Source of the DNA: Mycolicibacterium tusciae JS617
GTDB lineage: Bacteria > Actinomycetota > Actinomycetes > Mycobacteriales > Mycobacteriaceae
Assembly (NCBI RefSeq): GCF_000243415.2
Contig: NZ_KI912270.1
Span: 5,165,837-5,229,836, forward strand
Length of the DNA: 64,000 nt
Direction: 5' to 3'
Under the pieces are notes generated by a model. It made no database searches. It had not been told where the DNA came from and was given only the letters and a program-made list of their open reading frames with translations. Of the stretch, positions 35,104 through 44,333 are shown piece by piece. A program made the translations under genes and the position numbers. How positions within the stretch are numbered: position 1 is the first letter of the stretch; each line of letters begins with the position of its first letter.

Positions 35104-35826
35104 TTACTGTTCTCCTGTATGTGCAATTGGGGTGGCCTCGGCGTTGGCGCCGTCATAGCGGTATACGGATACCCGGCTCGGCGCGAGAGGCTTTGCCTCA
35201 CCTGGCTCGATGAAGCCCTGCCGCAGTACCTCGACGATCTTGCGGTCCGAGGCCGGATTGCCGGTGTCGACCTTCTTGATCGCGTGATGCATCCTCGGCT
35301 CGAAGTCGTCCCCAGCTGCGGTCTCTAGGGACGTCAGACCAAGGTTGTCGAGGATCTGCTCCACCATCAATGCGAAGTTGCTAAGCAACCCGCCGATCTG
35401 TTCGACAGAGATGCCCGGACTCAGTGCCGCCGCCGCGTCTTCCAGGTCCGAGTAGAGCGCGATCAGCTGAGTTGAGACCGGTTTCAGCAACTTCTTGGTC
35501 TCGCCGCTCTGCAGCAGCTCGATGCGTGCGTGCATCTTTGCGATGAGGACTTCTTGTGCGGCCGCTCGCTCGTGGAAGTTGGCGATCTGCGAGTTCAGAT
35601 TCGCCAGCACATCTGCCAGCTCGGCCGTGGTTGGCTCGACGCTAGAGGCTGGTTCCGAAGCTTGTGTTGACGCAGCAGTCGGGCCGTCGACGTCAGAGTC
35701 GCCGCCATCGGAGTGCGACGGACCAGGCTGCGCGACTTCGTCTTCTGCGGAAGCCGTATGGCCTGACTCAGCTGAAACAGGTTCGGAGCGACTGGGCGCT
35801 TCGACGGACTCAGGCGAATCCGACAA
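35104..35826 (-). CDS. GrpE-like nucleotide exchange factor
   Basis: The product is 240 residues from a TTG at 35826. An acidic, disordered N-terminal third (to about 75) is followed by a long coiled-coil helix (ELADVLANLNSQIANFHERA to ARIELLQ) and a C-terminal beta part with DDFEPRMHHAIKKVDTGNP and KIVEVLRQGFI, the layout of GrpE. AAGGGGG lies about 30 bases upstream of the TTG, too far to be ideal, so the true start may be an unusual codon nearer to it. It is the first gene of the long operon and should drive ADP release from the adjacent Hsp70. Confidence 0.82.
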   Translation of the reverse strand: MSDSPESVEAPSRSEPVSAESGHTASAEDEVAQPGPSHSDGGDSDVDGPTAASTQASEPASSVEPTTAELADVLANLNSQIANFHERAAAQEVLIAKMHARIELLQSGETKKLLKPVSTQLIALYSDLEDAAAALSPGISVEQIGGLLSNFALMVEQILDNLGLTSLETAAGDDFEPRMHHAIKKVDTGNPASDRKIVEVLRQGFIEPGEAKPLAPSRVSVYRYDGANAEATPIAHTGEQ

Positions 35827-36250
35827 CGGAGTAGTCTGTTCTAAAACTTCGATCCCCCTTATTAGATTGCGGCCCGCTCACGCGATGTCGCTACCCGGTT
35901 CGAGCAATATAGGACAGATTTGCTGGCGACGCCGTGGCTTGTTCGGCGAAATTGTGTGATCGACCTCACATGCAAATATCCACTTGCCGCGACTAGCGAA
36001 CTGTTGAGGCAAATCACACGCGGGATCTCTGGGTGTAGTCGGGTCTCGGCGGGTGCGGGTGGCGGCAGGGCCCGACCCGTGCCGACGGTCACGCCGTGGC
36101 GGTGGCATCGACGGCCCGATCCTGCCGTCGCAAGTACTGCATCTGTTCTCACGCCTTTTACCCCCATCACCCATCACCCATGACCCGGCGGAATTTTCTC
36201 ACACGCGCCAGCTATTGTCGCGACTTCGTTCAGCAAACTATTTCAGTCGG
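35827..36250 (-). promoter_or_regulatory. Upstream region of the chaperone/GTPase operon
   Basis: No gene is supported here. On the minus strand a TATATT hexamer (35906-35911), about 80 bases upstream of the GrpE-like start, is a candidate -10 element, but there is no good -35 at the right distance. All genes from 35826 down to 18338 have gaps of at most 42 bases, so the main promoter should lie here. Confidence 0.35.
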
Positions 36251-36526
36251 TTAGCCCACTTCTCGCGGCAGGTGGCGGATCTGAGCTTCATTCCCGCGTG
36301 GCGACGGGACCTGAGGCCCAAGCGATATCCCAGCCAGCATCGACATCCATTCCCGTCGGCCCGGCTCGGATTCCATCCGCACCCGGCGACGGGTCATGCC
36401 CAGTGAGGCCCGTCGAGCCATAAACTGGTGGGCGCTGACCTGCACCCGAGTCGCATAGCCCAGGCCACGACCCCTCCGGCTCGCGCCATCCTGCTCGCGA
36501 GTTCCGGTGCTGGAGTCGGTTGCCAT
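36251..36526 (-). pseudogene. EccB-like N-terminal remnant (type VII secretion)
   Basis: The minus frame has TRVQVSAHQFMARRASLGMT followed by RRRVRMESEP. This resembles the cytoplasmic start of EccB proteins, which have a T-x-(V/L)-Q-V-S-x-x-x-F-x-x-R-R pattern and a basic stretch before their membrane helix. The similarity ends at about residue 60, just where the helix should begin, and the frame stops at 36251. I read it as a stranded 5' fragment of an ESX gene; the match is short. Confidence 0.45.
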
Positions 36527-37109
36527 CTACACCGCTCCAGGACTCCCGCGCCGTATCGGCGTCCGGTCAACTTCGGTCACCGCTTCAACGTAAGCGGCAC
36601 TCGCAGCCGTTAACCACACGCCAAGAAAAGACCTTGGCATTTAGTTGCTGTACCCATATCGCGCGCCACGCATTCACCCGATCATTTCGTGGGTCACGCG
36701 ACAGCTGTGACTTCATCATACTTCGTGGCCAGTTGCGACGGTTTGAACTGCGGCGATGCGCGAAGTCTCACCTCGTGTCCAGCGCGATTCGTCCCACGTT
36801 TGTGTCCAATGTTCGAGGCACAGGGTGTCTACGCGACTGAACCAGTGAGCCCGGTGGGCAATCGACGACAGCCCGGCTCGGCGATCAGAGCACGCCTGAC
36901 CCGCCCTAGTTCTAGCAGCGGCGTCCCCAGAACGAAGCCTGGGTCCGACTCGGTCGGACGTTGGCTACGCAACGCGACAATGGCTTTGGGAGAAGGTTTT
37001 TGTAAGCAGCAACTTCTTTGCAACAGCAGCATCGGGTGCCGCGATACAACGCGGGCGCAGCGAGTTGTTGCTGCAGGTATTGAAGTTGTGCACCATCGCC
37101 TCCGGGTGG
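36527..37109. other. Non-coding stretch, no gene seen
   Basis: Open frames here are short, low in protein-like character and lack ribosome sites. I see no repeat, RNA gene or insertion-sequence end. The stretch lies between an EccB-like remnant and a broken restriction-type gene and is probably decayed DNA. Confidence 0.55.
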
Positions 37110-39178
37110 CTACTCACCCATTTCCACGAGCGCGAGGAGGTCCTCGGCGACTAGCTTGGCGTCGGGGTCGGCGGCGCCGGTACTGAAAGAGACGCCTTCG
37201 GCTTCCAGCACGTCCTTCGGGCTACGGGTGTCGTCCGGGTCGGTCCATTCGAAACCCTCGGCGACGTGGCCGTCCCAGGTGAGCACCCGGTACGCGTTGA
37301 CACATTCCGGGCACTTCGATACATGGTTCGCGACTGCCTGCGCGGACGTGCTGACTGCCTCAGCAAGGTAGAAGTAACCAGTCCACCTGCCTTCGGGCAC
37401 CTTCGCCAAAATCTCATGCGTCAGGCCCCAGTCGAAGCCTTGCTCCTGCTTGAACTGGGTGCGGTACTCGGCGAGCACCTCGGGCAGGAGCGACGGTCGT
37501 TTCCACACGGTGGTGGCCTGATCGGCAAGCGTCTTGGCGCGCGCCACGATGGCCTCTTCGTCCCATGCTTCCAACCCGGCGAGGGATTTGTTGAGTTGAA
37601 GGTGGCTGTCGCTGAAACCGCCTGGCATGTCACGCTTCTCGAGAAATGGGCGGTCGGATAGTTCAGGGTTGTAGCCGGTCAGCGTGAGATTGCCCAGGGT
37701 GTGCAGTAGTCGAGCTTGGACGTCTGACCAGTTGGGGCCGATCATGTCCTGCCAGGCTTGCGACAGTTTCTCGTTCTGGGGCATGACGTGTTCGATGGTG
37801 TAGTCGCCGATGCTGATTGGCTCTTTGTGGCTGTCGTTCTCCATCTTGACGAAGAAGTAGGGCGCACGCTGGAGGTGGTAGAGGTCTTCCTCGCGCAGGT
37901 ATCGCACGAATTCCTCGTCGTCGGGGAATCGCTTGTAGGTATCGAGGGTGAGGAATCGCCCCCGCACGCTCTCAACGTATTTCATCGGATTCACTTGTCC
38001 GGCAAGGGAGGCGAAGGTCTTGTTGAGCGAGTTCGTGGGGATGCGGCAGATGGTTCGGCGGAATAGGTACGCGATGACGACGTCGAGGATCTGCGTGAAC
38101 TCGGTGTCGGAGATCTTGCCGTTGTCGTAGTCCTGGTAGACCCGCAGCAGGAACGGGTACGCCACGGTGGCCTTGAGTTGCTCGATTTCGATGAACCGGG
38201 TTGCCAACTTGGGGTTCGTTTCCTTGCCCACCGCCATCGCGACGAAGTACTTTGCACTCTGGCTCAAGTCCACGACCACGGCGTGTTGGCTGACGCCGGC
38301 CTCAGCCTGGGCGAAGGTGAAGTCCTTGAACGCATCGTAGATATCGTCGAGCCTTGGGATCGTTCCCGTGCGGACGGTGAGGAAGTGACGCACGAACTCG
38401 TCAAAGCGACGCTCGTCGGGACCCTTGAACTGCTGCTCCATCGGGAACCAGTAGCCCTCATAGAGATTCGTCTGCTGGCTGGGCTCGAGGTCCATGAGTA
38501 CGAAGTTGCGGATGAGGTCGGCTTGCGACAGCTTCTTGCCGGTGGAGTTCATCGCCTCGAAGACGAGTTGCGGATTGTCGACGCCGCGGGCGAGGTGGAC
38601 GTCGACGACCACCAGCTTCGAAATGCCTTTGCAGACGGCGGCGATGTCGGTGGCCGGGTCCTTCAACTTGGACGCGAAGAGCTGGAAATTGGTGATAACC
38701 CGCGATGTGTTGCCCGTGGGGAGCGGGTCGTTGCGGACGACCGCCTTCAGCGCTTCCTTGTCGCTCTGGGAGAGGATCAATTTGAAGTACTGTCGCCGCT
38801 CTCATATTCGTTGGTGAGCCACAGGCCACGGATCTTTCGGGGCGCGAAGCCCTCGACCGGCTCCTGCTCGGCCTCGGGCAATCCGTCGAGGTGAGCCGCT
38901 AGCGCGGCCAGGAGCAGTGTGACAGTGGTCGTGCGCTGCTGGCCGTCGATGATGAGGGCAGGCTCGGCTTGCGTGATGTTGCCCTGGTCCTTTTCGACGT
39001 AGACGATCGAACCGGTGAAGTGCGCGCCGATGGCGTCGCTGCTTCCTGCCCGGACGATGTCCTTCCAGAGCTGTTCGCATTCCGATTCGTCCCAGGAGTA
39101 GACGCGTTGGTATATCGGCACAACGAACTGGGTCGCTTTCTTCAGCAGGTCCAGCAAGTTGGCGTCGTCGGCTTTCAC
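37110..39178 (-). pseudogene. GmrSD-like (DUF262/DUF1524) restriction gene with a frameshift
   Basis: The first part runs from GTG 39178 (AGGA upstream) and encodes the DUF262 domain: FVVPIYQRVYSW and IIDGQQRTTTVTLL, the DGQQR motif. That frame ends at 38777 after TNEYESGD. The continuation is in another frame with YFKLILSQSDKEALK and the rest of DUF262. It then enters DUF1524 with an HNH-type YTIEHVMPQNE and LGNLTLTGYN, ending at 37110. Restoring one base near 38790-38796 joins the halves. GmrSD-type proteins degrade modified DNA using NTP hydrolysis. As written the protein is split, by mutation or assembly error. Confidence 0.82.
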
Positions 39179-39441
39179 ACCGGGTAATCCTGCCGGAAGG
39201 CTCCGACGAGTTTGCGGATATCCGCGGGTAATTAGAGATTTGCTGAGGGCCGTGAGCAGGTTCGCGCCGCAATGCTCGGTGACGTCGCGTGCGACGACAC
39301 TGCGCTTCGTCGCCGTAGAAGTCCTGCAAGTGACGCACCGAGGCCTGGCGCGGCAGACGCTGTTCGCTCCGATGGCCATCGGAGCCCACAAACGCGCGGC
39401 GTCATGGGGTGCCCGTATAGGGGACTCCCGTCGGTGCGCAG

Positions 39442-41184
39442 ATGCATACTGGCAGCGTGCCGGTCATCACCGCAGTTCGTGGGGACATCACCGCGCAGGA
39501 TGTCGACGCGATTGTCAACGCCGCGAACACCGCCATGCCCGGGGGTGGTGGCGTTGACGGCGCGATCCACCGCGGTGGTGGCCCCGCGATCCTGCGCGAC
39601 TGCATCGAGAAGTTCCCGCGCGGGTTGGCCACCGGTGACGCCGGCTGGACGACGGCCGGCGATCTTCCTGCCCGGTGGGTCATTCACACGGTTGGCCCCA
39701 ACTACGCCGCCGGGCAGCGGGATCGTTCGCTGCTGGAGTCCTGCTATCGCCACGCCCTGCAAGTCGCCGACGAACTCGACGCTCGCACCGTCGCATTTCC
39801 GCTCATCAGCGCCGGCATCTTCGGGTGGCCGCAACAGGACGCCATCACCGCAGCAGTCGCCACCATCGCCGCCGCCGACACCCGGGTCGATGAGGTGCGG
39901 CTGGTGGCGTTCGACGCCGGGATACACGAGCAGATATGTATGCAGCTGGCGTTGTGGACTCCGATCCGCATCTTGCAGGGCATTCAAGTTCTGCATCGGC
40001 GCGGCTACCATCGGCTGCGTATTCTGCCGGGAGTGAGTCCCTCGGGAATGTACTGGCGCGTCGCCATCACCGGAGCTGACAACCTCACGGATGACGTGCA
40101 CTTCCCCCATGTCGTCGACTACGACACCCCACTTTGGTATTCGACGGGCGGACTCACGGAATTCGCCGGAGGAGAGGTGACCGTTTCAACCACTCCCGAG
40201 TCGGTCGCCGACTTGATCCTCACCGCACTGCCCGAGACCACCCTCACCGGTGACGACCATGCCTACGTTACCTGGTACGCCGACCTCTTGCGCCGCGTCG
40301 AGCAGCCCGGGCAGCTGCCCGTCGCGTATGCCGACTACTTCGACGCCGCCGCGGGATGGGAACTGGGCTGGGGCAGCGGTGTCAGGCATCCCCATCCACC
40401 CCTGGCACCCAAGGCGGCGAACACCCCACCAAGGAGACCCCCTCAGATGGCATCACTGCATTCACCCTCGACCTCCGACGGCAGGCTGACCGCTCTGAAC
40501 CGACTCGATGCGATGCTGCAGAAGGCAACGGGACTCTCCGGGAAAGTCAGTGCGGTGGAAGGCACGCTGATCCCGCGCGGCGACTCGCAGTTGCCTGGCG
40601 TGACAGTCAAATTCGCTGCCGACCACGTCCGCGGTGCCGACCGGGCCTCCGTGTTCATCGACGGCGCGTACGTCCGCTTGGGTGTCTGGCCGGCGGAGCT
40701 GCAGTCCCAATACACCTATGTGTATTCCGATCCGGCCAGAGTCGACGCGCTCCTCGAACTGGGCACCCGCGACGGTTTCACCGTTGAGCCCAACTTCCAG
40801 CTGGCTCATCGGTTCGCCCAACCATTGCAACGCTGGTTTCCCGCCAGGCTGCTGTCCGGGGAGCAGTACGCACATCAGTGGATCGACGATTTCCGGGACG
40901 GTCGTGCTGGAGGTCGAACCCTCGACCAGATCGCCGATCCCAGGTTCTTTCGGTGGCTGGCCGAACGCCGCTACGCCAGTGCCAGCGAAGAGGAAAGCCT
41001 GCACGAGTGGCTGGACAGCAAGAAGGCCGGCATTCAGATCCACATCCGTCCGGGCTTCCAGATCATTCGAACCTGGTCGTATGACGACGCTTTTGCAATC
41101 GACCGTCAGGACGAGTTCGTTGCGCAGGTCCGCGAGGCGGCGAATCAGATCCTGACCGCACTCGGCCAGCCGAAGCTGTGCTAG
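39442..41184 (+). CDS. Macrodomain protein with two extra domains
   Basis: The 580-residue protein begins with a macrodomain (about 8-165): GDITAQDVDAIVNAANTAM, GGGGVDGAIHRGGG, GDLPARWVIHTVGP and AFPLISAGIFGWP, the ADP-ribose-binding motifs of the deacetylase/ADP-ribose hydrolase class. A middle region (about 175-320) has LHRRGYHRLRILPGVSPSGM YWR in one run, then a Pro-rich linker near 325-345. The last 230 residues form a third domain I do not recognise, with RASVFIDGAYVRLGVW and HIRPGFQIIRTW. It stands alone between decayed defence genes. A role in removing or sensing ADP-ribose marks is likely for the first domain only. Confidence 0.8.
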   Translation: MHTGSVPVITAVRGDITAQDVDAIVNAANTAMPGGGGVDGAIHRGGGPAILRDCIEKFPRGLATGDAGWTTAGDLPARWVIHTVGPNYAAGQRDRSLLESCYRHALQVADELDARTVAFPLISAGIFGWPQQDAITAAVATIAAADTRVDEVRLVAFDAGIHEQICMQLALWTPIRILQGIQVLHRRGYHRLRILPGVSPSGMYWRVAITGADNLTDDVHFPHVVDYDTPLWYSTGGLTEFAGGEVTVSTTPESVADLILTALPETTLTGDDHAYVTWYADLLRRVEQPGQLPVAYADYFDAAAGWELGWGSGVRHPHPPLAPKAANTPPRRPPQMASLHSPSTSDGRLTALNRLDAMLQKATGLSGKVSAVEGTLIPRGDSQLPGVTVKFAADHVRGADRASVFIDGAYVRLGVWPAELQSQYTYVYSDPARVDALLELGTRDGFTVEPNFQLAHRFAQPLQRWFPARLLSGEQYAHQWIDDFRDGRAGGRTLDQIADPRFFRWLAERRYASASEEESLHEWLDSKKAGIQIHIRPGFQIIRTWSYDDAFAIDRQDEFVAQVREAANQILTALGQPKLC

Positions 41185-41803
41185 TGCGATCGATAGATCG
41201 TGGAATTGGTCGATTTCCTCGCCATTGTTATTCCAAGTCCTTCAGTCTTACCGAGACTTCATAGAGCAGCCAATCCATCTTGACGCCTCGTGATTCCGCG
41301 AGTTCGAGGACCAGTTTCCGCAGGTTCGGGTCAGGCTGACCGGTCACGATGAGGAGACGGGAGCTGGGTCGGGTTTCCTTCTTGGCTTGGCTTTGCAGCG
41401 CGACCATGTACTTCTCGGCTTGCGCAAGTTTGCGTTCGTCGGCCTCTTCCGCCTTCAACTCGAAGCCGACCAGTTCACGGGTTTTCGGGTCTTCGGCGAG
41501 CAGGTCAATCACACAGCCCGTCGCGATGCGTGAAGCGCCCCAGGTTCTCTGCCGCTTTTATACGGGTTGCGGCTCTCGGTTGAGGGTCGCGTAGTGGGCT
41601 TGCTCGAACTCCACGGGGGTCATCATCTCAAGGCTGCTGTGCAGGCGCCTGTTGTTGTACCAGTCGACCCAGCCGAAGCGGTGGCGTACTCGACGTCTCC
41701 GATATTGCGGTAGGGGCCGCCGTGAAAGATCGTGGTGCGGATGCACTCGGTCTTGTACAGCCCGATTACGCACTCCATCAACGCGTTGATGCTCCTATAT
41801 CCG

Positions 41804-42883
41804 TCAAGCCGCGGATTCCATGGTCTGCGGACTCACCCGCAAAGGGCGCATCAGGGACCAGATTTCGCGGGCAAGGAGCCGTTTGAGGCAGCGGATGATC
41901 TCGGCTTTGGTCTTGCCTTCGGCGGTGCGACGAGCCACGTAGGCCTTGGTGGGTTCGTGATGCTGCATCCGCACGATGACAGTGCGGTAGAGGGCAGCGT
42001 TGGCTTGGCGGTGGCCGCCGCGGTTGAGCCGGTGGCGGGTGGTCATCCCGGAGGACGCGGGGATGGGGGCAACGCCGCAGAGTCTGGCCCAGGCCGGCTC
42101 TGAGCGGACCCGCTCGGGGTTGTCGCCGGCGACGATGAGCATTTCGGCGGCGGTGTCGGCGCCGACGCCGAAGGCCGCCGAGAGCTGCGGTGCGAGGGTA
42201 GTGGTGAGTTCGTCGAGGATCTTTTCGTGGGCGGTGATTTCGTCGTTGAGTTGTTCCCAGCGTCGCGCGATGGAACGCAGTGTGTGTTTGGTCGCCGCCT
42301 CGACGGTGGTCATCGAGCCGGGCCGTAGTCCAGCGCAGCGGCGGATCAACGCCATCTTCGACAGGGGTTGCAGTTGCTCACGCAACGCGGTGGGAGCATT
42401 AACCAGAATGGACTTCAACGAAATCATCGCCGACGTACGTGCTTTCACCGCAACGTCTTTCGCGACTTTGATGGTGCGGATCATCTCCACCACGCCGTCG
42501 GCCGTCTTGGGGACGGCGTCGGCGTGACCGGCCAGCACGGCGCGGGCGGCGTTCTCAGCGTCGAGGAAATCGGACTTGCCCCGAAGCCGGCGGTCCCGAC
42601 GGTCGGTGCGCATCACCTCCACGACACCGATGTCACGGCGGCGAACCGCGGCGGTCAAACCGGCTCCGTAGGACCCAGTGCCCTCGATCGCGAAGGTCAG
42701 CAGATGTCCGTGGGTCATCGACCAGTCGATCAACTGGCCGTATCCGTCGGTGTCTGCGGTGAACTTCTCCTTGCCCAGGACACCGCCGAAGTCGTCGAGG
42801 GCTACTGCGACGTGAATGTACTTGTGGGTGTCGACGCCGATCACGACTCGACCGCGGCGCCGGTCTTGGTTCATGCTTGTCAT
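41804..42883 (-). CDS. IS110-family transposase (DEDD plus Tnp20 domains)
   Basis: The 359-residue protein has the two IS110 domains. The N-terminal RuvC-like part holds VVIGVDTHKYIHVAVAL (first Asp), FAIEGTGSYGAGL (Glu), and RLRGKSDFLDAENAARAVL (the two late Asp residues). The C-terminal Tnp20 domain has LSAAFGVGADTAAEMLIVAG, ARLCGVAPIPASSG and LNRGGHRQANAALY, with the conserved Ser in ASSG. It appears intact. These recombinases work with a structured RNA from their own non-coding end that pairs with target and donor DNA. Confidence 0.94.
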   Translation of the reverse strand: MTSMNQDRRRGRVVIGVDTHKYIHVAVALDDFGGVLGKEKFTADTDGYGQLIDWSMTHGHLLTFAIEGTGSYGAGLTAAVRRRDIGVVEVMRTDRRDRRLRGKSDFLDAENAARAVLAGHADAVPKTADGVVEMIRTIKVAKDVAVKARTSAMISLKSILVNAPTALREQLQPLSKMALIRRCAGLRPGSMTTVEAATKHTLRSIARRWEQLNDEITAHEKILDELTTTLAPQLSAAFGVGADTAAEMLIVAGDNPERVRSEPAWARLCGVAPIPASSGMTTRHRLNRGGHRQANAALYRTVIVRMQHHEPTKAYVARRTAEGKTKAEIIRCLKRLLAREIWSLMRPLRVSPQTMESAA

Positions 42884-43100
42884 TGCGACCTTCCAACGTG
42901 GGTTGTGACGCTGGCCGGTCGGGTGGACGGGACTGTGATGGGACCTGGTGAGGTCAGGCTCCTATGAGGTCACTGCCCGCCCGGCCAGCACCATGTGGTG
43001 CGGCCACCTGGTGGACGACAGATCAACAGCCAGGACACCCAAACCTCGGGGTCAGTCGTAAGCACGAGTCAGGCCACCAGGCAGCCAAGACCATTCTCAC
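42884..43100 (-). ncRNA. Candidate bridge (seek) RNA region of the IS110 element
   Basis: This 217-base non-coding end lies upstream of the transposase, where IS110-group elements encode their guide RNA. It is rich in short inverted segments, such as ACCTGGTGAGGTCAGG beside CCTATGAGGTCACTGC, and the GGCCGGGCGGGCA/TGCCCGCCCGGCC type run near 42970. I cannot compute the fold, so the RNA boundaries and the guide loops are not assigned. Confidence 0.5.
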
Positions 43101-43841
43101 AGTCATACGCGTCGGCTACCGACCCGATCGAGGGCAGGATGCCCTCCTGGGCAAGGTGGTCGGTGAAGGTGATGGAGGTGTATTGCGACCCGGCATCGGC
43201 GTGACCGATGAGCTCTCCGCGGACAACAGAGTGGCCCTCACGGTTGCGCGCCCACAAGGCCATGCGGAGCGGCACCTCGACCAGCTCGACCGCCTTGGTG
43301 GGTGCCACGTTCCACGCGATGATCTTCTGGGCGAACACGTCGAGGATGAACGCGACATAGACGAATCCCACCCAGGTGCGGACGTAGGTGAAGTCCATGA
43401 CCCAGGTGCGGTTGGGCGCTTCGGCGGTGAAGTCCCGATCAAGGAGATCACCGGCGCGCGTGCCGTCCTTGGCCGCGATAGTGGTCCGAATCCCCTTTGA
43501 GCGTCGGACACCCTGCAGGCCAAGCAATCTCATCGCCCGGTCCACACTGCCCGGCGACGCGGCCGGAGTGGTGCGCTTCACCAGCGCTGTCATCTTCCGA
43601 CGGCCGTAAAGACCTTCTGGGGTCATCCGCCGCACTCCTGCGTGATCGACCTTCCATACCAGGTCGCGGACCTGATCGGCGACCATGGCGTCGGTTATCG
43701 TCCGGTCAGCGACAGGCCGGTTGGCTCGTGCCCAGTCACGGTAGGTCCGCGCGGCGATCTGAGGGCCCTGCTCACGCAGGACTCGGCAGATCGACTCGAC
43801 CGCATGGCCCTCGGCCCGCAGCTCGTCGATGAACGCGACGA

Positions 43842-44153
43842 TCATCGGTTGCGGGGGTCGAGTTCCCCCGCGAAGAAAATTGAGGCCCGCCGCAGGATCT
43901 CGTTGTCCTCCTCGAGCCGACGGACCTTGGCCTTGAGTTCCTTGATCTCAGCGAGCTCCTCGCTCGTAGCGCCGTGGCGCTGACCCCCGTCGATCTGGGC
44001 CTGCACGACCCAGCGGCGCACCGATTCCTTCCCCACGCCCTCACGCCGCGCGACGGCCTCACACGCGGCAGTCACCGACGGGTACTGCGGCAAGGTATCC
44101 AGCACCTGCCGCACGCAGCGCTCCCTGACGTTCGGGTCGATCTTCTTCGGCAT
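43842..44153 (-). CDS. IS3-family OrfA (helix-turn-helix)
   Basis: The 103-residue product from the ATG at 44153 has the transposase_8 layout: MPKKIDPNVRERCVRQVLD, a helix-turn-helix with SVTAACEAVARREGVGKESV and RRWV, and a leucine-zipper-like LKAKVRRLEEDNEILRRAS. Its stop overlaps the OrfB start as ATGA. In intact IS3 elements a ribosomal frameshift in the overlap makes the OrfAB fusion. The gene is intact, but its partner is not. Confidence 0.88.
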   Translation of the reverse strand: MPKKIDPNVRERCVRQVLDTLPQYPSVTAACEAVARREGVGKESVRRWVVQAQIDGGQRHGATSEELAEIKELKAKVRRLEEDNEILRRASIFFAGELDPRNR

Positions 44154-44333
44154 GGCTTGCATCCTTCCAACTCAGAAAGATGCGGCATCAAACCTGGGGC
44201 GCTTCAGCGTGCCTCCGCACGTCGTAGCTTCAACCCGTGTTTCCGCACGTAGGTACGGGTTATGGTGTACGCACCTTATGTCGGTCCACCCTGTTATACC
44301 TTGCCCTAGCAAAGAGAGCAGGGGGACGAGTGC

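Larger units (their letters stand above)
41788..43100 (-). mobile_element. IS110-family element inserted in the IS3 OrfB gene
   Basis: The ends are defined by rejoining the IS3 OrfB reading: host sequence breaks after GCGTATGAC (minus strand, 43101) and resumes at AACGCGTTG (41787). The enclosed 1313 bp has no long inverted repeats, as expected for IS110. Non-coding DNA is about 217 bases on the transposase 5' side and only about 16 on the 3' side, the arrangement of the IS110 group rather than IS1111. Confidence 0.88.
41558..43845 (-). pseudogene. IS3-family OrfB, split by IS110 and frameshifted
   Basis: The proximal part (43845 to 43101) carries NRTWVMDFTYVRTWVGFVYV with the first catalytic Asp and HADAGSQYTS with the second, and breaks at VADAYD. 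The sequence resumes at 41787 with NALMECVIGLYKTE, holding the catalytic Glu, and FHGGPYRNIGDVEYAT. It then changes frame near 41685 before WVDWYNNRRLHSSLEMMTP and stops at 41558. The IS110 insertion and a separate one-base shift inactivate it. Confidence 0.88.
41531..44206 (-). mobile_element. IS3-family element, interrupted by an IS110 element
   Basis: TGAAGCGCCCCAGGTT at 41531-41546 and its inverse complement at 44191-44206 are perfect 16-bp termini. GCG flanks both sides (41528-41530 and 44207-44209), a 3-bp target duplication typical of IS3. Without the inner 1313-bp IS110 element the length is 1363 bp. It carries OrfA and a broken OrfB. The insertion split a nuclease-like gene. Confidence 0.9.
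41228..44248 (-). pseudogene. Nuclease-like gene (DUF91/NucS-type) split by nested insertion sequences
   Basis: Removing the IS3 element (41531-44206) and one copy of its GCG target duplication joins two minus-strand pieces in frame. From a GTG at 44248 it reads RKHGLKLRRAEARIATG, then CVIDLLAEDPKTRELVGFELK, and ends at 41228 with DWLLYEVSVRLKDLE. The D...ExK pattern (IDLLAED and GFELK) is that of PD-(D/E)xK nucleases of the DUF91 type. The restored product is only about 110 residues, so the ancestral gene may have been longer. An ATP-independent DNA-cleavage role is a family inference; the gene is now broken. Confidence 0.65.

Noticed and set aside
34284..35213. 309-residue plus-strand frame opposite the proximal Hsp70 gene
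   Set aside because: Long antisense frames are a known side effect of Hsp70 codon use. No ribosome site is present, and the Hsp70 frame is clearly the real one.
36689..37186. 165-residue plus frame before the GmrSD-like gene
   Set aside because: It overlaps the end of a real gene, has no ribosome site and has atypical composition.
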